From positions 186,001 to 250,000 of the forward strand of contig NZ_VCHA01000003.1 of NCBI RefSeq assembly GCF_016597815.1: 64,000 bases of DNA, given 5' to 3'. This stretch comes from Marinobacter sp. DY40_1A1. Lineage in GTDB: Bacteria > Pseudomonadota > Gammaproteobacteria > Pseudomonadales > Oleiphilaceae. Below, one piece after another: positions 28,301 to 35,138 of the stretch. How positions within the stretch are numbered: position 1 is the stretch's first letter; every line of letters begins with the position of its first letter. A model generated the notes under the pieces. It worked only from the letters and a program-made list of their open reading frames with translations, was not told the origin of the DNA and searched no databases. Both the position numbers and the translations under genes were made by a program.

Positions 28301-30600
28301 TGCTGGCGCCGGGCTTCAATGCTTTCGTGGGCGTTTTCACGCTGTTCCAGAACCGCAGCCAGAAACTCATCGTACTCGCCAAACTGGCTTTCCAGTTCCT
28401 GCAGCTGGTCAAGCATGCGGGTCATCAGGCCATCGCATTCCCGCACATCGGAAAGCGCGCTGACACCGTTGGCCAGGCTTTGTTCAAACAACCGGATGCG
28501 AGCCGCAAACTGGGCCCGGGCCTCGGCACTGCCCTGCTCTTTCAGGCGAATTTCTGCTTCCGAGCGCTGCTGGTTGATGCTGGCATATATGCCGGAGATA
28601 TTGTCGGTAATGGCAGTTTCCAGCGCAGCATCATCACCTGCCATAGAGGCCAGCATTCCCTGAATCATATCCAGCCCGGTGGTCAATTCCCGGTAGCGCT
28701 CCACAATTTTTTTCAGGACATCCCGGCTTTCTGCACTGACCAGCTCCGCTTGCAGTTCTGCCAGAGTATTGCGGTAGCCCTCCAGCGCTTCGGGGGAGGC
28801 TAGAAAGCGGAAGGTGCGCTCGGTCAGGCGCTCCTCTGCCTCCGCCAGCTCCTGCTCCAGACCATCGATTCGTGCTTCGTCTGCGTAACGGCGATCCTTG
28901 AGCGTTCGCACCCGGCCCCGGTGTTCCCGAAGCCTGGCCAGATACCCCACGAACTGATCCGGCGCTTTCCAGCTGTCCGGTTTCAGATCCCGCATCAAGG
29001 CACCCTGGACATCTGCCACTTCACTGATTGCAGCTTCCGTCTGTGCCCGGATGCTCTGGACTTTCTCATACTCATCCAGCACCAGTTCGGCCGTGTTGCG
29101 AATGGTGGAGAGCTGCTCATGCAGGCCCGAAAACAAGGCTTCATCCTGCCTCGCAGCCAGCCAGTAAAACTGGTCGAGAACGCGGTCTACTGTGCGAATC
29201 AAAGCGGTGAAATGACGCTCACTGGCGCCATTGGCTTCCACCAGAGTAATCACCGTGTTCAGCTCGGCGATGCCGCGAACCAAATCCGGGTTGCCGATGC
29301 GGGCCAGTTCCGAGTCGTTGGCAACGCTGGCCTGTGCATGGAAGTTCTCGGAGGTAAACGGCGTTTCCCAAACCTGCAGCGGATGAACGAGAGTGGGCTC
29401 CTTGTCGGCGCTGAAAACCACCAGATGGCCATTTTCAAAGAGCGCAAAACCATGACCAATCAGCGGTACATCGGCCTGTTTGCGGATCAGGTTGTAGCGG
29501 AACAGAATCACCTGCCCGGTAAGTTGCTCGAAAAACACGTAAAGCACATCCTCACCGTTGGGCGCTCTCAATGAACGCTTGAGGCGAAAATCCCCTTCCG
29601 GAATCTGGAAGGTTTTCAGCTCGCCTGTGGTGAGGTAATACCCTGACGGGAAGATGAGACCGTGGTTATCCGGAAGCGGCACCACAGAGCCGGCCATGCT
29701 ATCGACCCGCTCAACTTTCCGCTGGGTGCGATTGAACAGGTAGTAGCGCCAGTGCTTTTCGTTGAAGGGAAGAATTCGTACCAGAAGAATTTCACCCAGA
29801 TCGGCGTACTCAAAGGTAGCGTCGTCCAGGGACTGGGAATCAGAGTCTACCGGATCTGCATAGATGCCTTCGCCTGTAGCGGTGTTGTTCTCTACCTTGA
29901 AGGTAATCTCGCCCCGGAGGTTATCCACAAACAGCGTATCAGCGATATTCAGGTGCGGAGACCGCCCCTGCACCTGGCAGTCACGACCGACGGTTTTCCA
30001 CGGAAAACTGAACCTGTCGGGGAAGCTAAGATCCCGCTCGCCCCGGTTGTCAATGTAGCGGTTTACCTCACCATCAGGCTTCAGCTCCCAGCGAAATACC
30101 CGAAGATCACTGAGCTTGTCACCGATGCGAAATACCATCAGCAGCATGCCTTTAAGGATCGTCAGCTGAGACAGAGTGGCGGTGTTGTAATATTGCTGAA
30201 GTTCCCGGAAGTCGGTGGCAAAGCGGCCATCTTTCAGGAAAGTGCCCTCAATCGCGGCCTCTGTCATTTCAAAGCCGCCGTCACCATCGTTCAGGTGATA
30301 CAGGCAGAAGACGTCCTCAAGCTCCAGGGTTTTGCGCAACCCCAGTTGCAGGTTAAAACCGAACAACAGCTTGTCACCAAGGCGCACTACATCCCGGGCT
30401 ATGGCGTTGTTTTCAGTTCTGACCCGGGCACGCCCCAGCACGTTCATGCCAGCGCTTCCGAAAATATCTTCCCGGGCCTGATTCAGCCCCGACACCTGCT
30501 CGCGAAGCTGACCGCCCTGCTCTTTCAGGCGACGCTGAATGGTTTCGAAGGCAGAACCTTCCTGAACAATGCTCTCGAGGCCGGTGCGATCCGTCGACAT
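25339..30600 (-). CDS. Giant coiled-coil AAA ATPase (DUF3686-like)
   Basis: This 1753-aa protein has an N-terminal region (about 1-430, including FPDRFSFPWKTVGRDCQVQG) resembling the DUF3686 family often annotated as DNA-repair ATPases. A long coiled-coil stretch (about 530-900) and an AAA domain follow, with Walker A MISPPGYGKTTLMEYVANRL near 1295 and Walker B VMLYLDDIQHTHPEF near 1345. The C-terminus is helical. No transmembrane segment or secretion signal is evident. It follows the flotillin gene by 85 bp with a large stem-loop between. Its position in a flotillin/PspA locus suggests a membrane-remodelling or client-handling ATPase; the DNA-repair label is not supported by context. Confidence 0.85.
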   Translation of the reverse strand: MSTDRTGLESIVQEGSAFETIQRRLKEQGGQLREQVSGLNQAREDIFGSAGMNVLGRARVRTENNAIARDVVRLGDKLLFGFNLQLGLRKTLELEDVFCLYHLNDGDGGFEMTEAAIEGTFLKDGRFATDFRELQQYYNTATLSQLTILKGMLLMVFRIGDKLSDLRVFRWELKPDGEVNRYIDNRGERDLSFPDRFSFPWKTVGRDCQVQGRSPHLNIADTLFVDNLRGEITFKVENNTATGEGIYADPVDSDSQSLDDATFEYADLGEILLVRILPFNEKHWRYYLFNRTQRKVERVDSMAGSVVPLPDNHGLIFPSGYYLTTGELKTFQIPEGDFRLKRSLRAPNGEDVLYVFFEQLTGQVILFRYNLIRKQADVPLIGHGFALFENGHLVVFSADKEPTLVHPLQVWETPFTSENFHAQASVANDSELARIGNPDLVRGIAELNTVITLVEANGASERHFTALIRTVDRVLDQFYWLAARQDEALFSGLHEQLSTIRNTAELVLDEYEKVQSIRAQTEAAISEVADVQGALMRDLKPDSWKAPDQFVGYLARLREHRGRVRTLKDRRYADEARIDGLEQELAEAEERLTERTFRFLASPEALEGYRNTLAELQAELVSAESRDVLKKIVERYRELTTGLDMIQGMLASMAGDDAALETAITDNISGIYASINQQRSEAEIRLKEQGSAEARAQFAARIRLFEQSLANGVSALSDVRECDGLMTRMLDQLQELESQFGEYDEFLAAVLEQRENAHESIEARRQQLQDQRQRRVTTLTDAAERILKNVNRRTERFTTVEELHAFFASDAMVARLRSMAKELRDLGSAMEADDCLGQLKAAQDTALRSVRDKADIFEDGGAIIRLGKHKFSVNQQELDLTLIPRDDHVLLHLTGTQYYERLDEPELDRLRGYWNMSQPSESDKVFRGEYLAALVIEEFRKSPNLPVNVADIAELTGYIRTFASPRYREGYEKGIHDHDAALIVSTLWPAIQNAGLLRFSPNARALAMLFWVDLGQQQVHARQLRSRCLSAGILSRMMQSGELLQALEQEVGPKLSEFVETNGLTLTGKGSAERTLLKSAAEYLVLQLAEESETFEVTRYAGELAEGFTEALKRDNQFTQYQNALNVVADQPAARWSITSHWLKAWMGKTDRQHLLHYLPEVVAVLNAGEAITTAVRSVELAFQVEGLLGQHGNINERTLSLQLDEYEERLRYHRQEIIPGWEQLQSVRHKVLEKWRDQLRLEEYRPRPLSSFVRNKLISESYLPIIGDNLAKQMGTAGEDRRTDQSGLLMMISPPGYGKTTLMEYVANRLGLIFMKINCPSLGHEVTSLDPEKAPHSTAKAELIKLNLALEMGNNVMLYLDDIQHTHPEFLQKFISLCDGTRRIEGVWRGRTSTYDMRGKRFCVVMAGNPYTESGEVFKVPDMLANRADIYNLGDVLSGMEYAFELSYIENSLSANRVLAPLATRGMADFYRFADLAEGKTVADSDFEHDYSAAERDEIVSLLQKMMRVRETVLRVNQAYIASSAQAEAYRTEPTFKLQGSYRNMNKLAEKLSPVMSDKELEALIDDHYQGESQLLTQGAEENLLKLKQMRGTMTEAEAARWQAICEEYRRRQQAGGDEETGVKVVRQLGLIAEQMQQLGQQLVAGMASRKDSEPDLNKALGELSRSLETGLAEGLQSVQLNPAVTVNLDSPPQVGEALTAFARIFEESIVPLVKLMDGKLGLDLKTQREMSRVLRVIGELQESVMGRESGN

Positions 30601-30642
30601 ACCAAATCATCCTGAACAAAGGGGGAAAATCTGAACGAGATA

Positions 30643-30678
30643 GGCACCACCTACGCCGATTCAGGCGCAGGTGGTGCC
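30643..30678 (-). terminator. Stem-loop between flotillin and giant AAA ATPase genes
   Basis: GGCACCACCT (30643-30652) and AGGTGGTGCC (30669-30678) form a perfect 10-bp stem, with GCC/GGC pairs inside the 16-nt loop. There is no U-tract on the minus-strand transcript, so it is more likely a 3'-end stabiliser or partial attenuator than a full terminator. Confidence 0.65.
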
Positions 30679-30685
30679 CGGGGTT

Positions 30686-32755
30686 TTATGCAGTTTCAGA
30701 GGCTTTACTGGGCTTGTCCGCTGCAATACGCCCGGCGATACCTGCCAAAGCCGCCTGCAGTGACGGGGCATTATCCAGCACGCCCTGTACGCTCTTGCCA
30801 TAACCAAGGCCCTGAGCAAACTTGTCGAAGATACCGCCGTCGCCGCCGATCATTTCAAACTTGGCGTCCTTCAGAGCGGCGGCCATTACCCGGCCATTTT
30901 CCAGAATGCCTGTCTGCTGGGCCTCAATCTTCGCCAACACTTCCTTCTCATGAACTTCCAGGTTCATGCGGAATTCTTCGAAGTGGCGGGCCTCTTCAGA
31001 CATGTTGTTATAGGCTTTGAGTTTCTCTACCAGGCCAGACGCTTCCGCCTTGGCCATGGCCTCGCGGGCACCAGCCTTTGCATGACCCATGCGATCTTCA
31101 CCTTCTGCCTCTGCCAGCACCAGAGCCTTGCGGGCATCTGCCTTGGCGTGACCCATCCTGGCCTCACCGTCAGCTTCTGCCAGAACCATGGCCTTACGGG
31201 CATCTGCTTTTGCCAGACCCAGCTTTTCTTCACCCATGGCTTCTGTTTCGAGGCGCTGCTCAAGAACCCGAACCTCTGCCATACCGGCTTCTTCATCGGC
31301 TTTGGCTGTTGCTGATTTCACATCGGCACGGGCGATACCATCGGCCCGGATGGCTGACGCCTGGGCTTCCTTGACCTGAGCTTCCGCCAGCCCATCGGCT
31401 GCAGCCAAAAACTGACGGCCGCGAGCCCGTTTTTCATCGGCAATGGCTTCTTTCTCGGCCGCATCCATCTCGGCCTGGGCAGTAACACGAATCTGCTCGG
31501 CTTCCAGCTTGGAGCGTTCAAACGCAGCTTCTGCCGCCTTCACATCCTTGAGCTTGAGCTCATCAGCGTCGGCCTCAGCCGCCACCACTTTTGTAACCTT
31601 CAGGCGCTCAGCCTGAGAACGGTTGCGAACATCCTTGATGTTCTCTTCCTCTTCCGCCACGTTGCGCTCAACTGCAATGCGCTGGCTGGTGATATCCGCA
31701 ATTTCCTTGCGCTCGCCCTCAAGCGCCTTTTCCATACCAATGCGCTCGATTTCTACCGCTCGTTCACGGTTTACATCTTCCAGCTCCCGAGCCTGGCGAA
31801 TGCGCACTTCTTCAATCTGAACCGCACGCTCGCGGGCTTTCATCGCCATCTCAATCTGGCGCTGCTTGTTCTCTTCCGCAATGGCCAGCTCTTCGTCTGT
31901 CTTGATACGGGCAGCTTCGGCACGGGCGCGTTCTTGTTCGCGCACCTGCTCAGTCTCAGATGTTTCGCGAGCTTGCAGGGTTTCAATCTCACGACGCTGA
32001 CGCGCTTCGGCATCCGCCTGGCTGCGCTCCAGTTCCAGTGAGGCCTCACGTGCTGAAACGTTCTTGCGCTGGATTTCCAGCTCCTGATCACGCTCCAGGC
32101 GGTTGGTTTCTACATTGTGGAAGGCCGTGATTTCGGTAATCCGCTTGATACCTTCGGAATCCAGAATATTGTTGGGATCCAGAGAGGTTTTCGGCGTTTG
32201 TTCCAGATAATCGATGGCAACGTCTTCAAGGATGTAGCCGTTAAGATCTTCGCCAATGGTTTCTATGATGGAATCGCGGAAGTGCTGGCGCTCTTCAAAA
32301 AGCTGCATGAACTCCAGCTTTTTACCGACTGTTTTCAGCGCCTCGCTGAACTTGGCATTGAACAATTCGTTTACCGCATTGCGGTCAGAAGCACGGCCAA
32401 CACCCACAGACTTGGCTACCCGCAACACATCTTCCGAGGTTTCGTTTACCCGCAGGTAAAAAGCAACGGTAATATCGGCGCGCAGGTTGTCTTTACAGAT
32501 CAGCCCTTCTTTACCGGTGCGGTTCAGCTCCAGGGTAATGACCGAGATTTTCATGGTCTCGGCGCGGTGAATTACCGGCAGCACCATGGCGCCGGTGAAG
32601 TACACCTTTGGCGTGGGCGACAGGTCGTTCACAATCAGAGCCTGGCCCTGATCCACTTTGCGATAGAACGCCTTGAACAGGGTCAGCACGCCCAATATCA
32701 GCAAGACCACAACGCCGACGGTCGTTAGTACCGGCATCATCCACGATAAGTCCAT
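30686..32755 (-). CDS. yqiK: Flotillin/SPFH family protein (YqiK-like)
   Basis: This 689-aa protein has one N-terminal membrane helix (LTTVGVVVLLILGVLTLFKA), an SPFH/PHB domain at about 30-200 (VDQGQALIVNDLSPTPKVYF), a very long Glu/Ala/Arg-rich coiled coil (about 220-600) and a flotillin-type C-terminus. Such proteins build membrane-microdomain scaffolds. Within the coil, two perfect-length 22-residue repeats (KADARKAM/LVLAEA, DGEARMGHA-type) plus a partial one occur. CAGGAG precedes the start. It is the middle gene of the leftward operon, 43 bp after the YqiJ-like gene, the same pairing as E. coli yqiJ-yqiK. Confidence 0.93.
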   Translation of the reverse strand: MDLSWMMPVLTTVGVVVLLILGVLTLFKAFYRKVDQGQALIVNDLSPTPKVYFTGAMVLPVIHRAETMKISVITLELNRTGKEGLICKDNLRADITVAFYLRVNETSEDVLRVAKSVGVGRASDRNAVNELFNAKFSEALKTVGKKLEFMQLFEERQHFRDSIIETIGEDLNGYILEDVAIDYLEQTPKTSLDPNNILDSEGIKRITEITAFHNVETNRLERDQELEIQRKNVSAREASLELERSQADAEARQRREIETLQARETSETEQVREQERARAEAARIKTDEELAIAEENKQRQIEMAMKARERAVQIEEVRIRQARELEDVNRERAVEIERIGMEKALEGERKEIADITSQRIAVERNVAEEEENIKDVRNRSQAERLKVTKVVAAEADADELKLKDVKAAEAAFERSKLEAEQIRVTAQAEMDAAEKEAIADEKRARGRQFLAAADGLAEAQVKEAQASAIRADGIARADVKSATAKADEEAGMAEVRVLEQRLETEAMGEEKLGLAKADARKAMVLAEADGEARMGHAKADARKALVLAEAEGEDRMGHAKAGAREAMAKAEASGLVEKLKAYNNMSEEARHFEEFRMNLEVHEKEVLAKIEAQQTGILENGRVMAAALKDAKFEMIGGDGGIFDKFAQGLGYGKSVQGVLDNAPSLQAALAGIAGRIAADKPSKASETA
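31080..31211 (-). repeat. Tandem 66-bp repeat inside the flotillin gene
   Basis: Two adjacent 66-bp units (31080-31145 and 31146-31211), with a degenerate partial copy at about 31041-31079, encode 22-residue repeats of the flotillin coiled coil. The period is an exact multiple of three, so expansion or contraction would lengthen or shorten the coil without a frameshift. Confidence 0.8.
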
Positions 32756-32798
32756 TTAGTCATTCTCCTGAGCTGGTTTTAAATAAGTGAGTGCGGGG

Positions 32799-33425
32799 TT
32801 ATCCGGTGGAGCCACCGGAATGGAATTCGGATTCCGGAACAACCCACCAGGCATTCTTATCCGGAATATGTTCAATAATGACGGCCCTCTCCCGACGGGA
32901 AAGCGCGGAGTGGCTACGTATTTGAAGCACAAGATGGGCGCCATCCAGAACCGTTTCGCCACGACCAGAGGTTTCGGTAACCCGTGAAGAAATCACCACA
33001 CAGGGGGTGCCAACAATCCGCTTTTGAAGAGGCTGCAAAAATGCACGGCGAAACAGGGGGCGAAGCGGGCGTACCACGATAGACGTTACCAGCATTGAGG
33101 CAACAAGCGCCGCAACAATAACAGCCGCTGCGTATAACCATTGCAGCAAACCGGCCGGAACAAGAGAGCCAATAATGAGATCAACAAAATAGCTGGTCAG
33201 CCAACCAAACAGGAACAACAGCGTGAGCACTAACGGCAGGGGAACACCCTGTAGCCCCAAGGTAACCATCAGGCCGCTGAAATCGCCACCGGCATCAATG
33301 TCGCCGTCTGCGTCTATATCGCCCATGCCAAGCAGGGATATCAGCCAGTAGATAATGGCCACACACAACAGAACGGAGAAAACTACCGTTGGAAAGGAGA
33401 AGGCTACAGCGAAGAACGTTTCCAT
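32799..33425 (-). CDS. yqiJ: YqiJ/NfeD-like membrane protein with C-terminal OB-fold region
   Basis: This 208-aa protein has an N-terminal helix (FSFPTVVFSVLLCVAIIYWL), an acidic loop GMGDIDADGDIDAGGDF, two or three further helices, and a C-terminal soluble domain with IVGTPCVVISSRVTETSGRG resembling NfeD-type OB folds. NfeD proteins partner flotillins. ATG 33425 is chosen over the TTG at 33458 because AAAGGAT lies between them, although its 13-bp spacing is long. A TCCGGTGG/CCACCGGA dyad (32812-32829) occupies its last codons. It is the first gene of the leftward operon. Confidence 0.85.
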   Translation of the reverse strand: METFFAVAFSFPTVVFSVLLCVAIIYWLISLLGMGDIDADGDIDAGGDFSGLMVTLGLQGVPLPLVLTLLFLFGWLTSYFVDLIIGSLVPAGLLQWLYAAAVIVAALVASMLVTSIVVRPLRPLFRRAFLQPLQKRIVGTPCVVISSRVTETSGRGETVLDGAHLVLQIRSHSALSRRERAVIIEHIPDKNAWWVVPESEFHSGGSTG

Positions 33426-33461
33426 ACGCGACCAGATTATCCTTTCTGGTAAACCCAATAA

Positions 33462-33478
33462 TTGACAGTTTGTGTCAA
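33462..33478 (-). promoter_or_regulatory. Operator copy 1, TTGACA-N5-TGTCAA (yqiJ side)
   Basis: The perfect dyad TTGACAGTTTGTGTCAA lies about 5-21 bp downstream of the predicted leftward transcription start and 37 bp before the yqiJ-like ATG. The same arms and spacing recur at 33551-33567. The position fits a repressor that blocks transcription just after initiation. Confidence 0.75.
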
Positions 33479-33489
33479 ACGAGAGCGCC

Positions 33490-33519
33490 GTTATAACGCA
33501 AACAAACTAATCCTTGCAA
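33490..33519 (-). promoter_or_regulatory. Predicted leftward promoter of the yqiJ-flotillin-AAA operon
   Basis: On the minus strand, TTGCAA (33514-33519), an 18-bp spacer and TATAAC (33490-33495) are found. TTGCAA is self-complementary and is also the -35 of the rightward promoter. The predicted start is near 33483, followed at once by operator copy 1. Confidence 0.5.
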
Positions 33520-33541
33520 ATGTTTAATTGCGAAGTATAGA
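33514..33541 (+). promoter_or_regulatory. Predicted rightward promoter of the yjfI-pspA operon
   Basis: TTGCAA (33514-33519), a 16-bp spacer and TATAGA (33536-33541) give a predicted start near 33548, immediately before operator copy 2 at 33551. No sigma-54 -24/-12 element of the kind used by PspF-controlled pspA genes was seen. Confidence 0.5.
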
Positions 33542-33550
33542 CTCTAATTA

Positions 33551-33567
33551 TTGACATAAAATGTCAA
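33551..33567 (+). promoter_or_regulatory. Operator copy 2, TTGACA-N5-TGTCAA (yjfI side)
   Basis: The perfect dyad TTGACATAAAATGTCAA has the same 6-bp arms and 5-bp spacer as copy 1, 89 bp away start to start. It overlaps the initially transcribed region of the rightward operon, mirroring copy 1. Confidence 0.75.
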
Positions 33568-33579
33568 GCGACAGGACAA

Positions 33580-33602
33580 GGTTCGTCCGGATCGGCCGAA
33601 CC
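33580..33602 (+). other. Stem-loop in the 5' leader of the yjfI-like gene
   Basis: GGTTCG-T-CCG (33580-33589) pairs with CGG-C-CGAACC (33593-33602) around a GAT loop: nine base pairs with one internal mismatch. It ends 16 bp before the AGGAAGGAG ribosome-binding site and could influence leader stability. Confidence 0.45.
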
Positions 33603-33630
33603 GATTCACCGCCACAGGAAGGAGCTATTT

Positions 33631-34035
33631 GTGGATATTCAAACTCTCACCCTGGCCCTGGGTGATTCTACCCATGCCGGCCGACGCTTCGATGTTATGC
33701 CCATAACCGGGGACGAACCGGTGCTTCAGGTAACGGTTTCCGGTGCAGAAGAAACGCCGGTGTACCTTACCGTAACCGACACTCAAATTCTGTGCCTTGC
33801 GTATCTTTTTGATGAGCAGGAACTGAACCCGGAGCGCCTGAATGAACTGCATGAAAACATGCTGCGACTCAGTGTACCCATGCCCCTGAGCTCACTGGGC
33901 AAAACCGGTGATCACTACGTGGTCTATGGCGCTCTCAGCCCCACCTCCGGCGCAGCCGAAATCATGCAGGAACTGGTGACGCTGGCAGAGAATGCCATCG
34001 ACCTGTTACAGACATTTGAAGACTACCTGGCTTAA
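33631..34035 (+). CDS. DUF2170 protein (YjfI-like)
   Basis: This 134-aa soluble protein resembles E. coli YjfI (DUF2170): MDIQTLTLALGDSTHAGRRF, VYLTVTDTQILCLAYLFDEQ and SLGKTGDHYVVYGALSP. The GTG start follows GGAAGGAG at 6 bp. In E. coli yjfI is followed by the PspA-like yjfJ, and the same order holds here with 14 bp between genes. Function is unknown; linkage to PspA paralogues suggests a role in envelope maintenance. Confidence 0.85.
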   Translation: MDIQTLTLALGDSTHAGRRFDVMPITGDEPVLQVTVSGAEETPVYLTVTDTQILCLAYLFDEQELNPERLNELHENMLRLSVPMPLSSLGKTGDHYVVYGALSPTSGAAEIMQELVTLAENAIDLLQTFEDYLA

Positions 34036-34049
34036 CTGAGGGCTGAGAC

Positions 34050-34745
34050 ATGAGATCCATACTGAACAAACTTCTGACCGCCATGCGCGGTGGCGTTAAT
34101 GAACTGGGCGAAGCCGTAGTCGACGGCCAGGGCAACCGCATTCTGGAACAGGAACTGCGGGACTCCGAGCAGGAACTGAAGCAGGCTAAGCAGGAACTGG
34201 CTGCACTGATGGCCGAATCCGCCTCTTTGGCCCGGCAAATTCGCTCTGAGCAGGACAACGCCAGCAAACGCGAACAGGATGCCCGCAAAGCCATTGCCGC
34301 CGGCCAGGAAGACCTGGCCAGAGAAGTGGCTGAACGCATTGTTGGCCACGAACGCCGCGCAGTAGAGCTGACCCAAACCCGCGAATTGCTGCAACAGCGG
34401 ATTGCCGGCCTGAAAGAGCGTGTTCAGCGGGCCGAAAAGCAACTCGCCGATTACCGCCGGGAACTGCAAGTGGTGAAAACCAATGAGCGCGTGCTTCGCA
34501 CCACCGCCCAGATTGATACAAACATCAACAGCCAGAAGTCCTCGCTGAACACCGCCAAGGAAACCCTTGAGCGCATTCGCGAGCGCCAGGCCCGGGAAGA
34601 AGACCGCCAGACCGCCAGCGCCACTCTTGAAAAAGAACTCACAGGCGCCGACCTGGACGAAAAACTGAAAGCCGCCGGTATTGACGGCGAACAAGATGCA
34701 ATCGACAACGTGCTGGCTCGACTCAAAGACAACCCTGCACAGTAA
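34050..34745 (+). CDS. pspA: PspA/IM30 family protein (YjfJ-like)
   Basis: This 231-aa protein is almost wholly helical. It begins MRSILNKLLTAMRGGVNELG, an amphipathic membrane-docking segment, followed by the long heptad-rich hairpin (EQELRDSEQELKQAKQELAA) of the PspA/Vipp1/ESCRT-III family. Such proteins form membrane-remodelling rods or rings that protect a leaky inner membrane. There is no PspBC or PspF partner in the window, so it is the YjfJ-type branch rather than the classical psp operon. A strong stem-loop follows its stop codon. Confidence 0.9.
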   Translation: MRSILNKLLTAMRGGVNELGEAVVDGQGNRILEQELRDSEQELKQAKQELAALMAESASLARQIRSEQDNASKREQDARKAIAAGQEDLAREVAERIVGHERRAVELTQTRELLQQRIAGLKERVQRAEKQLADYRRELQVVKTNERVLRTTAQIDTNINSQKSSLNTAKETLERIRERQAREEDRQTASATLEKELTGADLDEKLKAAGIDGEQDAIDNVLARLKDNPAQ

Positions 34746-34750
34746 GCCCA

Positions 34751-34773
34751 ACGCCCCCGAACTCCGGGGGCGT
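34751..34773 (+). terminator. Stem-loop between pspA and the 109-aa gene
   Basis: ACGCCCCCG (34751-34759) and CGGGGGCGT (34765-34773) form a perfect 9-bp GC-rich stem with a 5-nt loop, 5 bp after the pspA stop. No T-run follows (AATCCTT), so partial termination or 3'-end protection of the pspA message is more likely than complete termination. Confidence 0.7.
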
Positions 34774-34792
34774 AATCCTTCAGGTTACTCCC

Positions 34793-35122
34793 ATGGCAAA
34801 TAAACCGGACTGGTCTAAAGAGGAGCAGGCCGTTCAGGCCGTACAAATGGCCTTCGACCTCTCCAACGACATTCAGCGCGCCTTTCGGGTCTCTGCAGCC
34901 ATACAGAACATGAGCACCTCCGACATGGTGCGCAAAGTTCTGGAACTTCCCTATCAGAAGACCCGGGCAAGGCCGCGTTTGACCATTACCCTGAAAGATG
35001 AAGACTTCGAATTGCTGGCCCGCAAGTACGGCCTTGACCCGCAAGATCGGGCGATTATCCGCCAGCGTGTCTCGGAGGATTTACAGGTGTTTGCCCGTAA
35101 TTATCTGACCGAATCTGAGTGA
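34793..35122 (+). CDS. Conserved-looking 109-aa protein of the PspA operon, function unknown
   Basis: This soluble, helical 109-aa protein (MANKPDWSKEEQAVQAVQMA) has two parts. The first contains AIQNMSTSDMVRKVLELPYQ, which recalls a ribbon-helix-helix or short DNA-binding helix pair; the second is a basic-acidic region, LTITLKDEDFELLARKYGLD. It is not recognised as a named family. It lies 47 bp after pspA behind a stem-loop. Being the only DNA-binding-like protein of the module, it is a weak candidate for the factor that reads the TTGACA-N5-TGTCAA sites; this is inference. Confidence 0.75.
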   Translation: MANKPDWSKEEQAVQAVQMAFDLSNDIQRAFRVSAAIQNMSTSDMVRKVLELPYQKTRARPRLTITLKDEDFELLARKYGLDPQDRAIIRQRVSEDLQVFARNYLTESE

Positions 35123-35138
35123 CCACCGTCGCAACCGC

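Noticed and set aside
25339..30600. Giant ATPase as an SMC/Rad50-type DNA repair protein
   Set aside because: The ATPase is AAA type (GYGKTT with LDDIQ) near the C-terminus and is not split around a coiled coil. The gene context is membrane stress.
27847..30615. Two open frames of about 318 codons on the + strand within the giant ATPase gene
   Set aside because: Both are antisense to a continuous 1753-aa reading frame with Walker motifs and coiled coils. Neither shows a domain.
31080..31211. Tandem repeat as a CRISPR array
   Set aside because: The units are contiguous, in-frame coding repeats without unique spacers.
32756..32962. A 68-codon minus-strand frame between the flotillin and YqiJ-like genes
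   Set aside because: It overlaps the yqiJ-like coding end in another frame and lacks a ribosome-binding site or domain.
33462..33478. TTGACA at 33462 and 33551 as ordinary -35 boxes
   Set aside because: No suitable -10 hexamer lies 16-18 bp downstream of either in either direction. The dyad symmetry is better explained as an operator.
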